Source: Limanda limanda (Eukaryota > Chordata > Actinopteri > Pleuronectiformes > Pleuronectidae). Taken from it: 64,000 bases of DNA. This document shows, one piece after another, positions 42,401 to 59,859 of the stretch (the first letter of the stretch is position 1; each line of letters opens with the position of its first letter). The stretch is from NCBI RefSeq assembly GCF_963576545.1, contig NC_083637.1:19712507-19776506 (forward strand). The letters run 5' to 3'. Position numbers and translations under genes: made by a program. The notes under the pieces are model-generated. The model was not told where the DNA came from. It saw only the letters and a list, made by a program, of their open reading frames with translations, and ran no database searches.

Positions 42401-45257
42401 CCGCGAGACGCCGCCCCCACAAGTTCATCTGCCGGGACTTCGCTGCTGCTGAAGTCGGAGGGAGACAGGGAAAACTGGACAAGGATGGATTGAAGGAGAA
42501 GAAGAAGAAGACAATAAGTTATGTTATCCTGATGTAGGCCTGGATATGCTTTTTTTGACTATGCAGCCTTTGGGGTTCCAAAAATCCCTCCATTGTAAAA
42601 CTAGTTTTGATCCTTAACTGAAGAATTTTAAAAAACAACCGTTTAAAGGGGAAATTAAAGGTTTCAGCACAGATTACACTTGAAATAAAATGAAGTGTGG
42701 TAAAGTGTGCTTATGAAATATACAGTCTTTTCAAACAAAGCAAATGTTTATTACTGATCTTGTTCCTCAGGAAATGGGGCTTGTATTTAATATGAGAATA
42801 TATAGAATAAAAAACAGATGCACTACTCCAGTTGGCACTGAACAGCATTAGCAGATAATATAACTACACTGTGACCACGTGACTAAAATGTGTTTGTCTG
42901 AGGAATGCTCAAGATCTGTTCTGTTTGAATACAATAAAACAACGTCTGTGCTATGCCTCGTCACTTTTGACTTCACAGACAACAACAGAACTCCTTGTGT
43001 AGAAAATAATTGGATGAAAACTGCCTTTAGCAGAGTGGAAACTGAAGAAGTTGATATCGTTTCTTTAAATCCTGGCTGAGAGCTGTGCTAATCCAGGAGT
43101 TCTACTACAGTTACAGGGAGCATCAATAAGGACAAGCAGGAACACCAAATTGGCTTAAAAATGACACAGGCAGGACTTTAATGAACCTATGGCAGTTCAC
43201 TCCAAACAATACTCACTTTTCTCCACCATTTCAGCCTCTGTCGTGCCCAGTGATCGAGCCACTGGGAAGAGGTGCGAGGAGAGCAGAACCACACCAGAGA
43301 CGCCTGGGTGACCTCAGCAGGGCTGGTCGAAAAAGAGAGCATGCCGTATAACTACAGTAGTACTACATGTTATTTTTAAACACTTTACTACTATTCTGTT
43401 ATGAAATAAAGCACCTCTTTTACACACATATTTGTATTCCCTCAGAAAAACAGTTTGCCCTCTAGCGGTTAAACAATGAATAGTGCAGATAGTAAATGCA
43501 AACATAATGTACATCGACATCAGATCTGATAACATGGGATTGTTTGGTGATAGCCTGGACTGCAGACTGTGTGCAGCCTGGGGAATGAATGGTGTAAGAA
43601 CATTTCCAATCATGTATTATATTTTCACAAGTGTGCGTCTACACCCACAGAGACAAACGGACGAAGATGAATCCTCACCAACCAGAACCGTCTGAGGGCT
43701 GAAAACACAGACCAGTCTCAGCCAGGCCGAAAGGCAACTTCCTGTTCACCAGCTCCACCGAGGGGACAAACTCTTCCAAAGCACCTGGCAGAAGACACAG
43801 ACCTCGTTAAAAATCATAATAAAGTTGGGCCCTAGGTTTAAAAATGTGGATGTAAGTGAATTGTACATACAAACCTTTTGGAAGTTTTTGAAATTCGTGA
43901 GTTCATAACTTTTTTAATCATTCACAAGATTACACTGTAACCACGAATGCTGTATCGCAGCAAGTGCAATAGTGGCTCTTATCAGTGACTTAAATAATAT
44001 ATAAGATCTAATGCAGATTTTAAAAGATTTGACTGATTTATCTTTTGGCCAATAAAGATAGGTCATCATGAGTCTTTTTTGACATTTTATAAAAGGCCTT
44101 TATGTTTGCAGATGTGAAAACTTATTGTACCGAATAAACAATTCAGAATAGTGAAATTGTGTTTAGATTTAAAAATTATTACTATATATATTTGTGTTTT
44201 CCTTTAAGTCATAGTTAATTAAAAGAAGGTGTATGGTTAAACCATGGAACTATTTATCTACCACTTAACTATAAAGGCTCAATTAGATATTTCTGTCATA
44301 CAGGTTTAATAACGACATCTTAGGAATCATTGCCAATATTTTTTAACAAATACATTTTTCTGATAAATTTGTGTGGGAAATGATTGACTTGTACACTTAA
44401 ATATCAGTATCAGCATCTCAGTTGAGCTCTAGCATTTATCCCTTTCAGCCACATGATTGGAGGATTTATTTGCTCGGAGTTGAAGCTTTCATGAAAAACT
44501 TCATCCAAGCAAACCGATTAAGTTCTGAGCCTGAAGCTGCTCTTTGACTGGTGCAGTAGTAATAGACTCAGAGCAGTAAGTGCACTGGCTGAGCTGGAGG
44601 GGCCATTCCACTGCAGCAATGGTGTGCACAGTGATCACAGTACAGGATATGAACAATTTGAATGGATGCATTTGATGTCTGAACACACAGACTGAAGACT
44701 TAGTGGCCCATGTTATGCAGCAGTTCACCTTGAAGTAGGTTTGTTCTCACGGACGGGCACCTCTGAAGGAGCGTCTGCACCTCCTGGATCATCTGCTCCT
44801 TGCTCAGATGCTGCTGCTCAAATATGTGTCTTAATCTCTCAGCCTGGACCATCCTCAGCTGTCCCCCTGCCTCTGTGTCTCCGTCCCTGCGGCTGCTGCT
44901 CAGGGTGTTTATCCCAAACAGCTGAGCCCTGGCCCGGCTCATGGAGAGCCACCACTGCTCCAGCAGGTTCCTCCTCAGCTCCGTGCCCAGGGGCCCGTAG
45001 CTGCAGCTCAGCCCGCGGCCGAACAGCTCGGTGTTGGCGGGACCGGGTGAGACGAAGTGTCTGTCCACACAGAGCTGCAGCAGAGTCCTCACCTCGCCCA
45101 CATCCCCGCTGCCCGATGAGCTGCAGCGCCCCCTGGAGGACCGCAGGACACCGGCTGCACCCCGCTGCGAGGCTCTCAATGAGGAGGCGTGTGTGGACAG
45201 GACCGTGCACAGTGTGTGGAGGCGTGTGACACAGTGTCGGACACAGTGTGTGGCCAT
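39449..45257 (-). CDS. polg2: polg2, mitochondrial DNA polymerase gamma accessory subunit, 8 exons, 470 aa
   Basis: Exons (minus): 45257-44729, 43784-43679, 43322-43217, 42474-42289, 41683-41546, 41396-41316, 39825-39725, 39614-39449. They total 1413 nt with consistent phases; human POLG2 has 485 aa and also 8 exons. The N-terminus ([16 protein letters not shown], rich in R, S and T with few acidic residues) fits a mitochondrial presequence. The class II aminoacyl-tRNA-synthetase-like fold shows [20 protein letters not shown], then [37 protein letters not shown] and [13 protein letters not shown]. The C-terminal anticodon-binding-like domain ends [14 protein letters not shown]. The dimeric subunit raises processivity of the mitochondrial replicase POLG. 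A BED-finger hAT sits in intron 6, and an inverted ETS-site pair lies about 300 bp upstream of the start. Confidence 0.96.
40301..41123 (+). mobile_element. hAT element with BED zinc-finger remnant in polg2 intron 6
   Basis: The ends are exact inverted repeats tagggttgcaaa at 40301 and ttttgcaaccctа-type (tttgcaaccc then ta) at 41123. The flanks are the identical 8 bp gtcaggac at 40293-40300 and 41124-41131. An open frame from 40789 ([15 protein letters not shown]) carries a BED-type zinc finger with the CKYC pair and reaches the partly preserved H/C ligands (RIVKC) before stopping at about 40995. The rest of the transposase is deleted, so the 823-bp element is non-autonomous. The exact ends suggest recent insertion. 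Confidence 0.88.
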
Positions 45258-45549
45258 GGCGATGAGCTCCAGAGACTGATCCCAGTGTCCAAAGATCGTC
45301 TGTTGAAAGGATGGATCCTCATGAGTAAAAATCTGCCCGCTCCTTATCGTGTTTGTTTACCCTTAAAACAGAAGCTCAGTGGCGAGTCTCTGCCTCGTCG
45401 TCAATCTGTGGAGCGGGAACAGCCTGAAAATACCGCAGATGTCAGCACACATCAGCGTTAATAGAGAAACTGACTGGTTTGATGGTTTGTATTCAATGAA
45501 TGCGGCGGGACGAACTTCAAGTTTCACAGGAGATACATGTGATGCATGA

Positions 45550-45576
45550 ACCGGAAGTAACAATTGTACTTCCGGG
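45550..45576. promoter_or_regulatory. inverted pair of ETS/GABP sites upstream of polg2
   Basis: ACCGGAAGT at 45550-45558 and ACTTCCGGG at 45568-45576 form an inverted repeat separated by 9 bp. Each half is a strong ETS consensus. They lie about 295 bp upstream of the polg2 start codon. GABP (NRF-2), an ETS factor that can bind paired sites, is known to drive many nuclear genes for mitochondrial proteins. Its use here is inferred. Confidence 0.7.
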
Positions 45577-46404
45577 TTTCAAAGCGTGTCAGGTAGATCT
45601 CTTCCTCTTATTGGTCAAGTTCCACATCCACAGCTGTAAATGAGACCTTCTCTGCGCTGTATGTTGTGTTGCTAATTTGTTAAATAATAAAGTTTATTAT
45701 TTGTTTAATGGCGGTTAGCAAATCCACGGATCACTGCCACCTACTGGACTGGAGTGTGGATCAGTCAAAATAATAAGTGTTAAAAAAACCACCCTTAAAT
45801 TCTCTCTATTAGACCTGTTTCCTCTAAGAGTGAAATTATTTGGCAATACGTTCGCCCCAGTGCGTCTAGAGGATTTTCTGGAGTAAAGTCAAGATTTATT
45901 TGTTTGTTTTTTCTATCACCCTAGCTTGTAGAAATAAAATTTCATTATCTCATTCTGAATTGATTCTGGGTGGTAAGAATGACATATCCAGTAAAATGTT
46001 TAGTTGCAGTGTTCAATAACTATCCCTTCTAAAATCTGCTTAAATTACTTGATACAGGTTTGTGCATTTTAAAAAAATTATGTTTTAAGTTTCTTCTTCT
46101 CGATTAAAAATATAAAAAGCAGGTGCAGTCGAGGTTAAAACAGTTGTGGCTCCCACAGCAGGGGCATTCAGGATCTGCAGACATCATGATCAATATTTAC
46201 ATTTATGTAAGGCATTGTCTCTTACATGTCAGCTGTAGATTTCTGTACCGATGCAAAGTTTGTCTAATTTCATTGTCTCTGATCTACCTTCAAACCTGAT
46301 CACTAATGTCAATGATGTGCTCTGGGCCAAGGCCATGGCAGTATGAAGGATCAGACCCAAACATCCCACACAAACACACAACACAAAAGTTTCCATTGTC
46401 TCTT
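45577..46404. other. polg2-ddx5 intergenic region
   Basis: AT-rich sequence between the polg2 promoter and the ddx5 poly(A) signal. I see no gene or clear repeat. Confidence 0.55.
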
Positions 46405-46410
46405 TTTATT
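46405..46410 (-). terminator. poly(A) signal of ddx5
   Basis: TTTATT on plus (AATAAA on minus) lies about 345 bp beyond the ddx5 stop codon. Confidence 0.6.
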
Positions 46411-46754
46411 CAAAAGGGCCACACGCACCCTTTTCATATCTTCAAGAACATCGCTTTAAACTGAACACAAACTGAAAACACTGCATTACCTAGTAAAAAT
46501 AAATTACTGAGGAATGTAACAAAAAACAGTCAAGGAAAAGTGCAGCAATCATAGTTGCACTATAGGAGACGTGTCTATGACGCCACTTAATGCTCTGGGT
46601 TTATTGAATTATTCCAACCCTGCTGTAAGCAAAACAAAGTTAAAACAGTTCAGAGTAAACATGAATAACAATAATAATAATATTAGTCATACTGTAAGAT
46701 TTCAAGACTAAACAAAAATCATGTTGGTTCCCATTTATTGTGCTCATATAATAT

Positions 46755-54866
<8,112 letters not shown>

Positions 54867-55028
54867 TGTGTAGCAGGCTACCGTTGGCAAAAAAACAAAG
54901 AACCTTCGTTTGTCTGTGACACTGTCGCCGAACAACAAACCAGGAGATTAATCTACGAGCTGCGGCTTGGCACAGGGAAAATAAAAATAAAATGCCGGCA
55001 GATAAGAGTCAGTTTGCAGAGACGGATG

Positions 55029-55036
55029 TGACGTCA
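55029..55036. promoter_or_regulatory. CRE (TGACGTCA) in the ddx5 promoter
   Basis: A full palindromic cAMP-response element lies about 165 bp upstream of the ddx5 start codon in a GC-rich, TATA-less region. Function is inferred from motif and position. Confidence 0.65.
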
Positions 55037-55039
55037 GAG

Positions 55040-56548
55040 GAGGCGGCTCACCTTGGTATCATTGCGCCTCAGATCGCGGCATTCGTCCCACGTCGTAGTA
55101 CTATTTAACGTCCGTGTACGGATGGTCTACGTTCAAACAGTGATTCAAGTTCGAATATTAATGGGAACAATTAGATTTCATTGTGTGAAAAAATTAATGA
55201 TAATAACACACGTATTTGTAAAGCACCTTTTAAAACACAATTGCATGGTTCTTTACACATTCAAAAAACTGTTTGATTTAATTAAAAAATAATCAATCTT
55301 CACTTTGAGGATCACACATTAATAGAGCACAGATACTGAAATTAAAGTTGTTACAGATGAGAAAATAGTGAAAAACAAGATCAAATAAAAAAAAAGATTA
55401 CACGGTGACATCAGAACGAGGAGAAAGCACACGTTTTCCAAAGTTTAACAAAACAGATTCCTTTTACCTTAAAAACCTGTGTGTGTTGCTTCAGATTTTA
55501 TTAAGATGTTCATACCAAACAGCAAATTATTCGTAAACCCAACAGCAATGTTCACAGCAGAAGACGATCCTCAGTGTCTGGTGTCAAAGCTGTGTGTTTT
55601 CTACTCTCAACCATCCACACTGAGAACCTCTATTATTTCTGTGCATTCAGAAGCAAAGGAAAAACATTCAGGTGAACTAAACTCAGCCACTAAGGATGTT
55701 TAACAAGCAAAATTGTAGTAGATTAACATATTTTGTAGGTATATAGGGTTGCACTGTAATTACCAGGTATAAAGCAACGTAACAGTAACAACGTCTAGTT
55801 GGGTAATTGGTTAATAATCAGGTAGGCTACATTTATTCATACAGTGCGTCAAATGTTCTTATTTCCGACTTAACACAATTAACAGTATTTCAACCCAGTA
55901 AATGATTCTTTCTATGAACACTCATATTGACAATGTCTATCTTCACCTTGTGACTTTTCTGTCATTACACATTTTTCATTTGGCTTCCAAAAAATGTGTG
56001 TGACGATGATTTTACAATGGAGGTGTCGGGTTATTTATCTCTTACATTTTTTTAAATGGTAATTTCCGTGTACAATACCACAAAAAATGAGGAGATAAAA
56101 AATCAGAGTGAAAACATGCATAGTACAAAAGCTGCGCCACATCAGACATTACATTCTTTGCAGCTGATACAGACACCATGGTAACATGAGAAGTTCAGAA
56201 CAGATGATGTAAAAAATAAGTTCACTGATTCATAATTAATAATGACTGATTACTATTTAAACATTCAGCTAAACTCAAGACTCCTGAAAAACCTTGTATT
56301 TTGATCTAATGTGGATGTTGCATAAAACATTTGCTTTTGTTGACAATGTACAGAAGTCATTATTTAAAAAAAGTCTACTGAAGGAAACATAAAACACTTA
56401 ATTACTATTTAATTTAATCCTAACCACACATACTGCTCTTTAGGAGGATACCTAATATGATTTGACACAAAAAGAAATAAAAAAAACAATATATTTTAAA
56501 ACACAACTATAATATGTACTGTTCTGTGGTCACTGTCATTGCACCCAC
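55040..56548. other. gap between ddx5 promoter and lectin copy A
   Basis: AT-rich DNA with no gene I can support on either strand. The minus strand below 56549 would include the 3' untranslated region of the putative lectin-like gene. Confidence 0.5.
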
Positions 56549-58902
56549 TCAGTCCTCGTCTTCTGTCCCAGGGACATTCGGAAGAAGCAGTCTTCTACAT
56601 TTCCAAAGTTTTTGCTTTCTGCCTGTATCAGAGATAGGAGACATTTGAATGAGCCTTCATATTTCACACTAGAATTTCAGTTTTCTAAACTCCTAGGAGC
56701 TAGACCAGCTAGTTTCTTACCGTTAAATGAAAAATGTTTACATTTACGATGAAGAGAGGTACAAGATAAGGAGATCCTCTCTTACAACAATTATTGGCTA
56801 TATATGCATGGAAGCTTTAGCTGAAAGCATGTGACAAAACTAAATTATAGGTGGAATCAATTTGGAATAGAATAACATAAACTGGCACTTTACGCAGATG
56901 ATGTGACGATGTTTCTCACAAATATCAAGACATCACTACTGTCGTTAATGGAAGAAACAGAAATATAAATTTTATATAAATAAAACAGAAGCCATGATTA
57001 TAGGATAACAAATGGATAAGAGGATTTAAGAGAAAATTCAACTGTAAATGAGTATGTACAAAACTGAAATAGCTGGGGATTATGATTCCCCAAAAATGTT
57101 TGGAATTAATTATTTAAGAGTGATTGATCAGGTTAACAAATGGAAGCTGCAAATCTATCCATCTTCGAAAACATCTCATCAATCAAAATGACTATACTTT
57201 CCAGATTTCTGGGGGGTTACCTGGTTAGATTCTGGTGAGTGTTCACTGACAAAGAGATGGATTCTTTTGAGAATATCTCATAAAAGTATATACCCCAAAA
57301 CATCTAAAAACACCTTAGATACTGGCAAAAAGAAGTCATCAAATAAAAACTGATAAAGGACATGCAGAATATGCACCTGTTATTGAAATATGTAAAGGAA
57401 AATTATCATAGAAAACCAAAAAATACCATATGCTCATTGAGTTGGATGTTTAAGAGAACTCTGAATTTAAAAGTAGAGAATAATATGTTAAGCAAACTTA
57501 CTACTGGAGATAATTAGTTAGAATTTTGAGAACCAAAGCACTGAAACAAATAACCAAAGTGTGGAAAACAAACAAATCCCCTGATAAAATAAAATGGAAA
57601 ATTATGGTTCAAAAAGTGCAACAGTGAAGAAAGTTACTCACAAAGTGAGAAATACGTAAGATGTATTTGAGAAAAGATGGAATATAATAACTGCAATGAA
57701 TATTTGCAGATTGTACAAGATATGTTCTATCAATGATCAAAATCAGTATACATAATCAATATACACATCTAGTGTGTGAAATGTGCAATATCCAATCTGT
57801 ATGTCATGTATCTATAAACCCCCTTGCACCTCCTTTTTAAAAAAAATTATATACTTTTGTGATGTTTATGGTAAATCCTTATCATTCTTTATTAATAATA
57901 ATGAAACTAATAATAATTCTAATTATTCCATATTGTTTTTATTTAAAAAATATATATTATGTACTGTAATTATAGAAGCAGATAATCTGCATCTATAAGT
58001 TTAGAAATAAATAAATGCAAAATGTTGCTCTTATGCACAAAAGCAAGACATGTTCAATGGACATTCAGTGCTCATAATATACTCAGTATAATAACTGAGT
58101 AAGGTGATGAAATATAAATGGCGAAATTTCACTCACGACAAAACCTCCACAGTGCATCTCTCTCTCTGCTCAGGATGGTGTTGTTGGCTGTTAGTTGTTC
58201 TATCGTTTTCCTGAGATCAGGTTGAACTGCTGCTAGCTGGTCTCTCTCTGTGTCAAGGTAAACAACAAAACAGCATCTGAACATCCGCCATGCCCTCATA
58301 TTATTGCAGTCTTTCTATCATCAATAACTTGTGATGCTCTAATCTTTCTGTGGTTCTTCTTATAGTCACAAAACTGATCTGAGCAACTCACTTTGAACTC
58401 CAATAACAATGATACCAGCCAGGAGGAGAAGACACACTGCAGCCAGAAATATCGAAACCCTGATGTGACGACTCTTTCCCGAGCTTTCACTGATCATGGA
58501 CACTTTTTTCAAAAACACATATTTTAGGATACTCGAACCCATTAAAAAAAGATTCAATTCATGAAATACTTGTAACTGTAGATGTATATTCAGAGGATAT
58601 AATATCACACATCAAACCAATCTCCACAGAAATGTCAACATGTTGATTTTGAACATACAAATACAAATCTGAGAATTGATCTTAAAATCTGTGTCATCTC
58701 TGGTGTGTTTTCACACACACTTGCTGCTCATACTTGCTCGTTGCTGAGCCTCTGCAGGTCCTGGTGTATCCTCTACCCAGGGATTTTCGTACACTCTCAG
58801 GCTCTCCGCGCTGACATAGATATCCACTTTATTCTCTTTGACGTCCTGAGCAAAGCGAACCTTCTTGATGATGTCCGGATCAGCGTACACATGCTCCGAC
58901 AT
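56549..58902 (-). CDS. C-type-lectin-like type II membrane protein, copy A, without a lectin domain (putative, 154 aa)
   Basis: Exons (minus): 58902-58734 (56 codons, begins MSEHVYADPDIIKKV), 58502-58392 (transmembrane), 58247-58137 (coiled stalk), and a proposed last exon 56622-56549. Joined frame: 465 nt, 154 aa. A cytoplasmic tail with three tyrosines (VYADP, IYVSA, VYENP; none a canonical ITIM) is followed by a membrane span at about 72-92 (IFLAAVCLLLLAGIIVIGV) and a stalk at 95-130. This layout is that of fish CD209/CLEC4-type lectins. In place of the lectin exons the only in-phase continuation I see is a short basic-then-acidic tail (RRKQKLWKC ... GTEDED) ending in TGA. The exon 2 acceptor (AAAAAAG) is weak. 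An L1-like relic lies in the last intron. It may be a stalk-only protein or a pseudogene; the last exon is inference. Confidence 0.55.
56730..57700 (+). mobile_element. L1-like LINE reverse transcriptase relic
   Basis: On the plus strand the frame LALYADDVTMFLTNIKTSLL at about 56882-56941 carries the YADD catalytic box of a LINE reverse transcriptase. It is preceded by ICMEALAES, an L1-like block, and followed by more L1-like pieces (YLRVIDQVNKWK) broken by stops. It lies antisense inside the last intron of lectin copy A. Confidence 0.7.
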
Positions 58903-59372
58903 GACGGCTATCTCAGAATCAAACACCCAAATTTAATATATGTTAGTAGTTGTGTCTGTTTTCTGAAAGAGACTGGACACAGATGACAGCGTGAAAAAGA
59001 AGAACAGCAGAAAAACGGGAAGTCAAAGCTCAGCACGGATTGGGCATCTGCTTGTTCCCTCTAAATCCACCTGATCAACACTGAAAGCTGACATTTGATT
59101 TGCAGTCATACATGTTATAGCCGCGGTTCAGTGCCAAGGCTCGATTAATAAAATTATTGTAATTTTAAACATTCATATTTCCCACCCATCATTTTCTTTT
59201 CAAAATGCTTATTTTAAGTTACAGCAAATTCACCACAATTTTATGGCAAACATTGTGGTGCATTCTCTACCCATACAGATCTATTTTAACAATTATGAGC
59301 TCATGGGTGTGTTTTGGGCATAACTTGCAATAAACCAATCAGAGAACCATCTCCCATTTCCTTTATTATTTA
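58576..59372. repeat. left copy of the tandem lectin duplication
   Basis: This segment (intron 1, exon 1 and about 470 bp upstream of copy A) matches 63183-64000 in the same orientation over its whole length at an offset of about 4.61 to 4.63 kb, with scattered substitutions and small indels. The match runs to the window end, so the unit probably extends further right. Confidence 0.9.
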
Positions 59373-59859
59373 TTTATTTAACTTTTATTGATAATTCAAA
59401 GACTCAATACAAAGTCCCACAAGACTGGTCCAGTGCATAGAAGGATTACAGTACCGATATAATATCAAAAACAAATTGAAGACAACACAGAAAACTGTTA
59501 ATTTCTTGGTACCTAGATTCAGCTCCTGCACTTCAGATCAAAGTTTTTCCAAAGTCACAGTTTACAGGGAAAATTTACAGGGTATTTTCTTGCCAGCATT
59601 AAAAGTGATTCAAGTGCACTTGCACCTTGACGGCTTGCAATCATAAGGACTGGGAGCAAGATTCAGGTCTTCCTGCAGCCTCAAGATACCATACGATAAA
59701 ACAATATTGACAATGAAAGATTACTGAAATATTCAACCTCAGAAGTTTAATGGAAGAAATACAGCACAGTGAGGCACTCATTTGTTTGCACTAAAGGTGA
59801 ATGTGCACTTTATTACTGTTATTTTACATCAGTCCAGGATTGTAACAACATTTTTTATT
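59373..59859. other. spacer between lectin copies
   Basis: AT-rich sequence including an ATTT-repeat start (ttatttatttaacttttatt). It probably contains the 3' untranslated region of copy B on the minus strand. No gene was seen. Confidence 0.5.

Noticed and set aside
44741..45229. Plus-strand open frame of 162 codons
   Set aside because: Antisense shadow of the GC-rich polg2 exon 1.
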